DNA of 5,781 nucleotides from NCBI GenBank assembly GCA_046704565.1, contig JBJKRP010000064.1, positions 1-5,781 of the forward strand, in the 5' to 3' direction. The DNA is from FEN-1297 sp046704565 (GTDB lineage Bacteria > Bacteroidota > Ignavibacteria > Ignavibacteriales > Ignavibacteriaceae). A program made the translations under genes and the position numbers. Below the pieces are notes generated by a model. It saw only the letters and a program-made list of their open reading frames with translations, was not told the DNA's origin and searched no databases. Positions 1-4,927 of the stretch are shown here, in pieces. Numbering within the stretch: the stretch's first letter is position 1; each line of letters begins with the position of its first letter.

Positions 1-515
1 CGGGTATTCTCTCTGAATTTCTTCTGGTCGTCGTTCCCCAGTAGGTAGCTGTACATCGCCCCTTCGTTTGCGGGAATAATTTTACCGTCTTCGTTCAACA
101 GGAAGCCGAGTTTCTTTTTAGCCTTTACCTCGTTTGCAAACGCACATGCATAGTCCGACTTATCGGCGTTCATCAGGTAGTCGTATTCTATCTGCCGCGC
201 AATCATACGTTGCTCATCCGTCCAGGTAAAAATCTTATCGATGAAAGGGTTGTTGAAAAGGATCTTTTCTGCCCCCGGCATTGTTATCCAGTAGATAGTG
301 CTTACCGGGAACTTTCTTTTAACAGCATAAAGGACCGGGGTATTGTCGAGGACGTTGCCCAGCGCATCGAGAGAGATGATTAATATCTTTACGCCGGTCT
401 TTGTCCCGTCGCTTTCATGCTGGCATCCGTTCTCAAGACAGTTCTCATAAGAGAAGCACGGCTTGTACCCGTTAAAGTTTTTGCATTTCGGTATCTTTAG
501 CTCTGAAAGTTTCAT
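1..515 (-). CDS. Glycosyltransferase family 9 protein with Cys-rich N-terminus (partial, C-terminus outside window)
   Basis: Frame read by hand on the minus strand: ATG at 515-513, then 171 codons open to the left edge with no stop. After a 42-residue N-terminal extension comes KILIISLDALGNVLDNTP (residues 43-60). This matches the first Rossmann strand and loop of family 9 glycosyltransferases and aligns with the same segment of the neighbouring gene (KRILLVRTDRVGDVVFITP). Family members transfer heptose or related sugars from nucleotide-sugar donors to LPS core or other surface glycans on the cytoplasmic face of the inner membrane. The extension holds four cysteines, C11, C20, C26 and C31, in the pattern C-x8-C-x5-C-x4-C, possibly a metal site. 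The acceptor-binding N-terminal half is present and the donor-binding C-terminal half is missing. The start overlaps the upstream gene's stop as ATGA, so translation is probably coupled. Family call is fairly firm; the substrate is unknown. Confidence 0.82.
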   Translation of the reverse strand, partial: MKLSELKIPKCKNFNGYKPCFSYENCLENGCQHESDGTKTGVKILIISLDALGNVLDNTPVLYAVKRKFPVSTIYWITMPGAEKILFNNPFIDKIFTWTDEQRMIARQIEYDYLMNADKSDYACAFANEVKAKKKLGFLLNEDGKIIPANEGAMYSYLLGNDDQKKFRENT

Positions 516-1564
516 TCTGTTTCCTTTGCGGCTTCGGTTTTACTTTCTAGTAATTTTTTAACGGCGGAAAAGACTTCATCAATGCCGAGACCGGACTCTA
601 TCCCGCACGTGTTCTGGTCGGCGCTGCAATGCTTCCTGCAGTTCTCTTCCGTAACTTCTAAGTTTATCGAGTTCCTGTTTATCATTCCCTGGTTGACCGC
701 GCCGCTCATCGCGCGGCGGCAATGAATTACGATTACGCTCTTCCCGAGCGCGTCCGCAATGTGCATAGGACCGGTTGAGGGTCCGATAAAAATATCAAAC
801 TGCCCGATAACCTTTATAAAATCTCTTAGGCTGTCAAACGATTTTGAAACGTCGACAATTTTTCCCGGTGCAGTCTTTAATACTTCCTGTGCAAAGCCTT
901 CGCTCATTTCTTTTGAGGTTAGAAGTATTTTCAGGTTCGAAATAGAAATGTCGGTTAACACTTTTTGAATAAGCTCAAAGTATTTTTTCTCGCTCCAGTT
1001 CGGCGCTGAGCCGAGAGAACCGGAGTGGACAGCGATCTTAAAATCATTTTCATTTACGTTAAACTTCCGCAGAAAGTCTTCCGCCTCTTTCTTTTCTTCT
1101 TCCATAAGAAAAATTTCCAGGTTGATATTATTAGTCTTTACGCCGATCTTTCTTGCAAGGTCCATGCAGTAGTCCGCTTCGTGTCTTAGCGGGATATAAT
1201 TATTCCGGGAGACGCTTTTCATAAAGGTAATTACCTCGTAAAGCTTATGACCTACGCCGATCCTGTTTTTAATACCTGCAAAGAACATCTGGTATGCCGC
1301 CCGCTCCGTAGGAAGCATCATTAAACCGTGCGTAAACTTATATTTCCTTAATTCTTTTACTACCTTCCAAAAAGTCTCCTTGCTCAGGTCGTCTGTAAGC
1401 GCCGCATTAAGATGGGGATTGTTCAGCATTATATTTTTCGTATGCGGCTGCGTTAATGTTGCTATAAAAGCATCGGGAAAGGCTTTGCGCAGTTCCCGTA
1501 TCATCGGGGTAATAAAAACCACGTCGCCGACTCTGTCCGTACGTACTAAAAGAATTCTTTTCAT
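512..1564 (-). CDS. Glycosyltransferase family 9 (LPS heptosyltransferase-like) protein
   Basis: A 350-residue protein, the usual length for GT-B fold family 9 glycosyltransferases. Visible motifs are the N-terminal Rossmann segment R8-T-D-R-V-G-D-V15 followed by ITP, the inter-domain segment around VHSGSLGSAPNWSEKKY (179-195) that corresponds to the family's HPG-S-x-K-x-W region, and the donor-site signature GPSTGPMHIADALG (261-274). There is no signal peptide or membrane helix, as expected for a peripheral inner-membrane enzyme building LPS core or another surface glycan. Three cysteines near the C-terminus (C309, C313, C320) are unusual and could bind metal. I chose ATG 1564-1562; the codon just upstream is an in-frame TTG (1567-1565), but ATG is the ordinary choice. 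No clear Shine-Dalgarno is visible. The stop overlaps the next gene's start by ATGA, so the two form one transcriptional unit. Exact sugar and acceptor cannot be read from sequence. Confidence 0.88.
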   Translation of the reverse strand: MKRILLVRTDRVGDVVFITPMIRELRKAFPDAFIATLTQPHTKNIMLNNPHLNAALTDDLSKETFWKVVKELRKYKFTHGLMMLPTERAAYQMFFAGIKNRIGVGHKLYEVITFMKSVSRNNYIPLRHEADYCMDLARKIGVKTNNINLEIFLMEEEKKEAEDFLRKFNVNENDFKIAVHSGSLGSAPNWSEKKYFELIQKVLTDISISNLKILLTSKEMSEGFAQEVLKTAPGKIVDVSKSFDSLRDFIKVIGQFDIFIGPSTGPMHIADALGKSVIVIHCRRAMSGAVNQGMINRNSINLEVTEENCRKHCSADQNTCGIESGLGIDEVFSAVKKLLESKTEAAKETE

Positions 1565-1585
1565 CAAAACGGTTTTAATTAAATG

Positions 1586-1614
1586 ATTTCAAAAATAACA
1601 TTTCTATTTGAAAT
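1586..1614. repeat. 8-bp perfect inverted repeat, candidate operator
   Basis: ATTTCAAA at 1586-1593 is mirrored exactly by TTTGAAAT at 1607-1614, with a 13-bp spacer. It lies 22 bp upstream of the glycosyltransferase start and overlaps a possible TAnnTTTG element on the minus strand, so it could be a repressor site. The arms are AT-rich and could arise by chance. Confidence 0.25.
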
Positions 1615-1856
1615 TACATTAGTGACCGATCAGGAAATTATACAAGCCGCATTGCTGTCTAATAGGTAACTTGATGGCGTATCTTGTCTTGCCGCGTTGT
1701 CCGGGCTGTTTGGTGAGTCTGTCGAACCATTGCCGGGGACACTGAAACTTCACCGCTTACCGTGTCACTCAAGCCAGCCTGTTGGTACGCAAAGCGGTTA
1801 TAATAGTATTTGTTTCCAACTATCAAACTCATTATTTTCGTCGCAATATTTTTAAT

Positions 1857-1860
1857 GGAG
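1857..1860 (+). promoter_or_regulatory. Shine-Dalgarno GGAG that fixes the beta-propeller gene start
   Basis: GGAG lies six bases before ATG 1867. It supports that start over the longer frame opening at ATG 1810, because a canonical signal peptide begins exactly at 1867. It is the clearest ribosome binding site in the window. Confidence 0.6.
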
Positions 1861-1866
1861 ACGCGC

Positions 1867-2898
1867 ATGAAGAAGCTCAGCATTTTTCTAACGCTTATAC
1901 TTTGCCAGATGATCTTTGCTCAAACCGGAGGACCGTACAGTATTGCACATACTTACATACTTGGCGGCGAGGGAAGATGGGATTATGTTATCCCGGATCC
2001 TCCGAACCACCGCGTTTTCATAGCAAGGACGGACCGGTTTATGGTAGTTGACGAGAATGATGGAAAATTACTCGGGAGCGTATCGGGCTTCGACCGTGCT
2101 CACGGCATAGTAATCGTGCCCCGGGAACATCACGCATTCGGTACGTCGGGCGGAGATAGCTCCGTGGTTATGTTTGACCCGGTGAGTCTTAAGATCCTTA
2201 GCCGCACCCACGCGGCGGAAGACTGCGACGCCATTACGTACGACCCTGTCTCCAACCGCGTTTTTACCTTTAACGGCGATGCACATTCCGCCTCGGTTAT
2301 TGATCCCGCTACGGGTAAACTGCTGAAAAACATCCCACTCGGCGGCAAGCCTGAATCCGGCATTGCCGCAGGGAACGGAAAGATATATGTTAACATCGAG
2401 AGCAATGCTGAAATAGTAGAGATCGACGGGAAGACACTTACAGTAACACGCCGCTGGTCTACTGCACCGGCGACTCATCCGGTTTCCATTGCCGTCGATA
2501 CGAAGTATCACCGCCTCTTCAGCGGATGCCGCAGCGGATTTCTTGCTGTATCCGATTATGATGCCGGAAAGGTTATTGCCACAGTGCCCATCGGGAAGGG
2601 TGTGGACGGCGCCGCTTTCGATCCGTTATACGAGGATATTTTTGCGTCATGTGCCGACGGAACTTTAACCGTCATTCACGAAGACAGCTCGGACAAATAT
2701 CATGTCGTCCAGACTTTGAAGACCGCAGAGAACGGCAAGAACATGGGACTCGATCCAACCAACCACTGTATTTACCTTGTTGCTGCCCGTTTCGAAAAGC
2801 CTTCCGGCAATGAGCCTGCCGGTCGCCGCTACCGACCTAAAATGGTTCCGGGCTCGTTTTTTATGATGGTGATCCAGCGGTCAAGTTCGGCAAAATAA
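1867..2898 (+). CDS. Exported YncE-like beta-propeller (YVTN-repeat) protein
   Basis: A 343-residue protein with a signal peptide: charged MKK, a hydrophobic core (SIFLTLILCQMIF) and probable cleavage after A18. C13 does not sit in a good lipobox, so a soluble periplasmic or secreted protein is more likely than a lipoprotein. The rest consists of blade-like repeats of the YncE/YVTN type, such as NRVFTFNGDAHSASVIDPAT (130-149), GKIYVNIESNAEIVEID (171-187), HRLFSGCRSGFLAVSDYDAG (215-234) and DIFASCADGTLTVIHED (257-273). The closing segment MVPGSFFMMVIQ (326-337) resembles the C-terminus I remember for this subfamily, so the protein looks complete. YncE-type propellers usually act as binding platforms with no known enzymatic activity; the ligand is unknown and no redox or metal motif is evident. 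The gene is richer in GC than the intergenic DNA on both sides. It stands alone, and no strong terminator follows it. Confidence 0.83.
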   Translation: MKKLSIFLTLILCQMIFAQTGGPYSIAHTYILGGEGRWDYVIPDPPNHRVFIARTDRFMVVDENDGKLLGSVSGFDRAHGIVIVPREHHAFGTSGGDSSVVMFDPVSLKILSRTHAAEDCDAITYDPVSNRVFTFNGDAHSASVIDPATGKLLKNIPLGGKPESGIAAGNGKIYVNIESNAEIVEIDGKTLTVTRRWSTAPATHPVSIAVDTKYHRLFSGCRSGFLAVSDYDAGKVIATVPIGKGVDGAAFDPLYEDIFASCADGTLTVIHEDSSDKYHVVQTLKTAENGKNMGLDPTNHCIYLVAARFEKPSGNEPAGRRYRPKMVPGSFFMMVIQRSSSAK

Positions 2899-3525
2899 GA
2901 TAGGCTATCTCTTTAATAAAGATATTAAGATAATCGGTGCACCGCCGGCACAACCGTTAATGGAAAATATTATTTGAGCCCTATTCTTCTTGCAGTTGTT
3001 TAAAAAGTAACTCGGCGCTGTGTCCGCGCATGTCAAGGAGACTGATCATCCCTGCAGGATTTCAACATGAACGCAGATGTCAGCCTTTACAAACTTTAGT
3101 TTTATTTTATTAAATGAATAAAGAGGAAATAGAATCCTGAAAATAATTTCTAAATGATTGTAAAGAACAACAAAAAAAATTTATTTGCCATAAAGATCTT
3201 GATGTCATATAATCTTCTTAAGCAAAAAAGGATACCTTACAGGGAGTTGTTCTAAACATTTTTTTTATACTTGTTTCAAGGGGACTATCCAAGAAGAAAT
3301 TTTCAATTTCAAAATCAATGAAAATCTGTCCGCCCCGGGAACAATCTTATATTTGAATGCGAGGGGATCAATAGCATTATTCCACCGGGTAAATTCGTGC
3401 CATCCATGTGCAGTTCCTTTCCAAAGAGATTTTTCCCTTTAATAAATAATTAGTATCTATATTCTATAATTATACGCGGCGCATAAAAAAAGTTTAAAAA
3501 TTTTCGATCAAATGTTTCCAGACAC
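2899..3525. other. Long AT-rich intergenic stretch with no supported gene
   Basis: About 630 bp in which I find no long reading frame on either strand. Small items only: a 10-bp palindrome, CGGTGCACCG (2935-2944); weak hairpins just after the beta-propeller stop that are too short to call a terminator; and a short minus-strand frame (3049-2981) encoding 22 residues ending HSAELLFKQLQEE, which looks like the tail of a protein and may be a gene remnant. On the plus strand TATATTTG (3348-3355) fits a Bacteroidota minus-7 element but lacks a TTG partner at the right distance. Most of the segment is probably decayed or structural DNA. Confidence 0.45.
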
Positions 3526-3556
3526 TTGACAGGCATTCTCCGATGGCTTATGTTTG
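3526..3556 (+). promoter_or_regulatory. Promoter for the cys leader transcript
   Basis: TTGACA at 3526-3531, a 17-base spacer, and TATGTT at 3549-3554 give a good housekeeping-type promoter. The same bases also read as the Bacteroidota form: TTG (3526-3528), a 20-base gap, then TATGTTTG (3549-3556), an exact match to TAnnTTTG. Transcription would begin near 3560-3563, only a few bases before the leader ORF's ATG at 3569. It is the best promoter I can see in the window and would drive the leader peptide, the riboswitch and the sulfate-assimilation genes. Confidence 0.6.
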
Positions 3557-3568
3557 CACCTATCAATT

Positions 3569-3670
3569 ATGAAGCGGATCAATTTAAATATTACTCACGG
3601 AAAGAACTCTGACGCAATGTGTTGTTGCTGTATGATGATGGCAGTGTCATTGCGGAAGGACAAACAGTAA
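3569..3670 (+). CDS. Cys/Met-rich leader peptide ORF (33 aa), candidate attenuator
   Basis: ATG 3569 to TAA 3668-3670 encodes a 33-residue peptide. It begins MKRINLNITHGKNSDA (1-16) and continues MCCCCMMMAVSLRKDKQ (17-33). Codons 18-21 (3620-3631) are four consecutive Cys codons and codons 22-24 (3632-3640) are three consecutive Met codons; five of the 33 residues are Met. Such runs of pathway amino acids are the mark of ribosome-mediated attenuation leaders such as those of trp and his operons, and the genes downstream make cysteine and methionine sulfur. A promoter lies immediately upstream and a rho-independent terminator begins 29 bases after the stop. No Shine-Dalgarno is seen; the predicted 5' leader is only a few bases. 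It has no signal peptide or domain, and its role is probably the act of translation itself. A small Cys-rich metal-binding peptide is a less likely alternative. Confidence 0.68.
   Translation: MKRINLNITHGKNSDAMCCCCMMMAVSLRKDKQ
3613..3654 (+). promoter_or_regulatory. Leader hairpin enclosing the Cys/Met codon run
   Basis: CGCAATG (3613-3619) pairs exactly with CATTGCG (3648-3654), a 7-bp stem whose loop contains precisely the Cys4-Met3 codons (3620-3640). A ribosome stalled on the Cys codons would mask the 5' arm and free the 3' arm and the adjoining GGAAGG. This corresponds to the 1:2 pause/protector hairpin of classical attenuators. It was found by eye; no folding energy was computed. Confidence 0.45.
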
Positions 3671-3706
3671 TATTTAGATCAAAATAAGTTTTATAAAGAC
3701 CCTTCC
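3654..3706 (+). promoter_or_regulatory. Candidate antiterminator pairing of the leader attenuator
   Basis: GGAAGG (3654-3659), inside the last codons of the leader ORF, is the exact complement of CCTTCC (3701-3706) in the 5' arm of the following terminator. The two structures are mutually exclusive. C3706, which faces A3720 as a mismatch in the terminator stem, finds a G partner (G3654) here. A ribosome finishing at the stop codon (3668-3670) would cover GGAAGG and so favour termination. The stem is only 6 bp with a loop of about 41 bases, so it is plausible but unproven. Confidence 0.42.
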
Positions 3707-3732
3707 CGATACCAAATCGAGAAGGGTTTTTT
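3699..3732 (+). terminator. Rho-independent terminator (attenuator terminator of the leader peptide)
   Basis: ACCCTTC (3699-3705) and CGAT (3707-3710) pair with ATCG (3716-3719) and GAAGGGT (3721-3727), interrupted by a single C3706/A3720 mismatch. The loop is ACCAA and a run of six T follows (3727-3732). It lies between the leader ORF and the SAM riboswitch, with no protein gene ending nearby. It is therefore either the attenuator's terminator or simply ends a short RNA. Confidence 0.85.
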
Positions 3733-3733
3733 A

Positions 3734-3759
3734 TTGAACACAAATAAAAATAATATAAT
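3734..3759 (+). promoter_or_regulatory. Possible second promoter just before the riboswitch
   Basis: TATAAT at 3754-3759 is a perfect minus-10 and would start transcription at about 3765, right at the beginning of the aptamer. The nearest minus-35-like element is TTGAAC (3734-3739), but the 14-base spacer is short. No TAnnTTTG element is present. If active, it would bypass the leader attenuator. Confidence 0.3.
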
Positions 3760-3765
3760 CAAGAA

Positions 3766-3866
3766 TCTTATCGAGAAAGGTTGAGGGACAGGCCCTTTGA
3801 AACCTTAGCAACCCCCTAATGCCGGGGTGCTAATTCCCGCCCCGATTTTATCGGGGAAAGATAAGA
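3766..3866 (+). promoter_or_regulatory. SAM-I (S-box) riboswitch aptamer
   Basis: The conserved S-box core is plain: GAGGGACAGGCCC (3783-3795), then TTTGAAACC and TTAGCAACC, the kink-turn and SAM-binding region. P1 is TCTTATC (3766-3772) with GATAAGA (3860-3866). P3 is a CCCC/GGGG stem around CTAATGC. P4 is CCCCGAT (3840-3846) with ATCGGGG (3850-3856), closed by TTT. SAM-I riboswitches bind S-adenosylmethionine and turn off methionine and sulfur-assimilation genes when SAM is plentiful. Here the aptamer heads a sulfate-reduction operon, a fitting target. Confidence 0.95.
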
Positions 3867-3904
3867 AGAGATGCTTGTAACATTATAAGCAGTTAAACCT
3901 CTTC
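3865..3904 (+). promoter_or_regulatory. SAM riboswitch antiterminator
   Basis: GAAGAG (3865-3870) overlaps the 3' strand of P1 and is complementary to CTCTTC (3899-3904) in the downstream terminator. GCTT (3873-3876) with AAGC (3887-3890) can extend the helix. Without SAM, P1 opens and this structure replaces the terminator, allowing read-through. This is the normal OFF-switch logic for S-box leaders. Confidence 0.65.
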
Positions 3905-3929
3905 GGAATCTTTCTGAAGAGGTTTTTTT
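3895..3929 (+). terminator. Rho-independent terminator of the SAM riboswitch expression platform
   Basis: AACCTCTTC (3896-3904) pairs with GAAGAGGTT (3916-3924). The stem continues inward through a G-T wobble and GAA/TTC to a TCT loop, and seven T (3923-3929) follow. It ends 19 bases before the first gene of the operon, so termination here silences all downstream genes. Confidence 0.9.
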
Positions 3930-3948
3930 AATTTTATATTTTTTAGAT

Positions 3949-4185
3949 ATGGTAGACAGTCATAACAGAAGCATAATCAAGGCAATATCCTGGAGGATAT
4001 TCGGCTCGGTGGATACTGTACTGGTTTCCCTGTTGATAACGCGCAGCCTTAAGCTGGCTCTTTCGATTGGAGCCGTAGAAACCTTTACGAAGATTACCCT
4101 TTATTACTTTCATGAAAGACTGTGGAATAAGATAAGTTTCGGCAAAAAACTGAAAATAGAAACAAATGAAGTTTCAAATAATTAA
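3949..4185 (+). CDS. DUF2061 small membrane protein, first gene of the sulfate-assimilation operon
   Basis: A 78-residue protein matching the DUF2061 (PF09834) pattern as I know it: KAISWRIFGSVDT (11-23), a hydrophobic stretch VLVSLLI (24-30), then LALSIGAVETFTKITLYYFHERLW (36-59). Two short transmembrane segments are likely (about 18-31 and 36-53), with a polar tail in the cytoplasm or at the membrane edge. The molecular function is unknown. The domain is often found beside, or fused to, sulfate-activation genes, which suggests a role in sulfur assimilation, perhaps at the membrane near sulfate entry; that role is inference. The ATG at 3949 follows the riboswitch terminator by 19 bases with no evident Shine-Dalgarno. 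cysH starts 13 bases after its stop, so the genes are co-transcribed. Being first behind the SAM riboswitch argues for a pathway function rather than chance. Confidence 0.87.
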   Translation: MVDSHNRSIIKAISWRIFGSVDTVLVSLLITRSLKLALSIGAVETFTKITLYYFHERLWNKISFGKKLKIETNEVSNN

Positions 4186-4198
4186 CTAAAGAATAACA

Positions 4199-4918
4199 AT
4201 GAACAAAATAGAAGAACTAAATGACAGGTTCAGGAACGCGGAGGCTGGGGAAGTGCTTAAATATTTTCTTGGTTACTTCGACAGCAAGATTGCTCTTGCA
4301 TCGAGCCTGAGCATAGAAGACCAGGTTATAACGGACATGATGCTGAAGATAGATAAGTCGGCAAAAATATTTACTCTCGATACAGGCAGGCTTCCCTATG
4401 AGACTTACAACCTTATAGATAAGACAAATTCATTTTATGATTATAAGCTTGAAGTATATTTCCCTGATAAAGGTAAAGTCGAATCAATGGTTAAGGAAAA
4501 GGGAATCAATCTGTTTTACGAAAGCGTTGAGAGCAGGAAGCTATGCTGCTATAACCGGAAAGTTGAGCCGCTGAAGAGGGCTTTATCGGGTCTTGATGCC
4601 TGGATATGCGGATTGCGGAAGGAACAGTCGGTTACAAGGGAGAATCTTGAAATTGTTGAATATGACGATGGGAACCGGATGCTGAAGATAAATCCACTGC
4701 TTAACTGGACAGAGGATCAGGTTTGGGATTACATAAAGGCAAACAATGTACCCTACAACGTTCTTTACAAGAAGAATTACAGGAGCATCGGCTGCGCTCC
4801 GTGTACGAGACCGGTTGAGGCAGGCGAAGACGTCCGTGCAGGAAGATGGTGGTGGGAAAACCCGGACACGAAAGAATGCGGTCTGCACGTTCATAACGAA
4901 AAAGAAGTTTTAGATTGA
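4199..4918 (+). CDS. cysH: CysH, Fe-S type adenylylsulfate (APS/PAPS) reductase
   Basis: A 239-residue enzyme reducing APS (or PAPS) to sulfite with thioredoxin-type electrons, in the cytoplasm. Family signatures are all present: the PP-loop region SSLSIEDQV (35-43), LDTGRLPYET (60-69), the CC pair C116-C117, CGLRKEQSVTR (137-147), the second pair CAPC (C199, C202), and the C-terminal ECGLH (226-230) whose C227 is the catalytic nucleophile that forms the thiosulfonate intermediate. The CC...CxxC set ligates a [4Fe-4S] cluster in assimilatory APS reductases and is absent from E. coli-type PAPS reductase, so APS is the likelier substrate (EC 1.8.4.10 rather than 1.8.4.8). All key residues are intact and length is normal. 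It lies 13 bases after the DUF2061 gene and 9 before cysD, within the SAM-riboswitch operon. The sulfite produced would feed a sulfite reductase not seen here. Confidence 0.95.
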   Translation: MNKIEELNDRFRNAEAGEVLKYFLGYFDSKIALASSLSIEDQVITDMMLKIDKSAKIFTLDTGRLPYETYNLIDKTNSFYDYKLEVYFPDKGKVESMVKEKGINLFYESVESRKLCCYNRKVEPLKRALSGLDAWICGLRKEQSVTRENLEIVEYDDGNRMLKINPLLNWTEDQVWDYIKANNVPYNVLYKKNYRSIGCAPCTRPVEAGEDVRAGRWWWENPDTKECGLHVHNEKEVLD

Positions 4919-4927
4919 AAGCAAACG

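Larger units (their letters stand above)
1565..1866. other. Divergent intergenic region between glycosyltransferase and beta-propeller genes
   Basis: About 300 bp without a convincing gene. The part next to the glycosyltransferase (1565-1640) is AT-rich and contains a perfect 8-bp inverted repeat, ATTTCAAA (1586-1593) and TTTGAAAT (1607-1614). On the minus strand TATTTTTG (1597-1590) fits the Bacteroidota TAnnTTTG minus-7 element, but no TTG lies at the expected distance. The middle (about 1655-1800) is distinctly more GC-rich and contains GGTGAGTCTGTCGAACCAT, which resembles an intergenic repeat I remember from many genomes, and an imperfect stem, ACCGCTT (1752-1758) with AAGCGGT (1792-1798). 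TATAAT at 1799-1804 could be a minus-10 for the plus-strand gene, but no matching minus-35 is apparent. Confidence 0.5.

Noticed and set aside
1565..1567. TTG codon as start of the upstream glycosyltransferase
   Set aside because: The next codon is ATG and leads straight into the conserved first beta-strand; nothing supports TTG.
1810..1866. Upstream extension of the beta-propeller gene starting at ATG 1810
   Set aside because: ATG 1867 has a GGAG six bases upstream and opens directly on a standard signal peptide; the extension would bury it.
1659..1883. Minus-strand frame of 74 codons in the divergent intergenic region
   Set aside because: It runs into the opposite-strand signal-peptide region, has no start signal and encodes a low-quality sequence with no recognisable domain.
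2068..2511. Long minus-strand frames inside the beta-propeller gene
   Set aside because: They are shadows of a well-supported plus-strand gene, without domain features.
2935..2944. Palindrome CGGTGCACCG
   Set aside because: A single 10-bp palindrome with no T-run, no promoter context and no second copy noticed in the window; probably chance.
3543..3572. Nine-residue upstream ORF (MAYVCTYQL) overlapping the leader ORF start as ATGA
   Set aside because: Its ATG lies within the predicted promoter, upstream of the likely transcription start, so it would not be in the mRNA. It would matter only if transcription begins further upstream.
3766..3929. Possibility that the S-box-like leader is another SAM riboswitch class or an SAH riboswitch
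   Set aside because: The GAGGGACAGGCCC and GCAACC core, four-helix layout and terminator platform are specific to SAM-I.
4583..4894. Minus-strand frame of 103 codons inside cysH
   Set aside because: It is antisense to a fully intact CysH with all catalytic residues.
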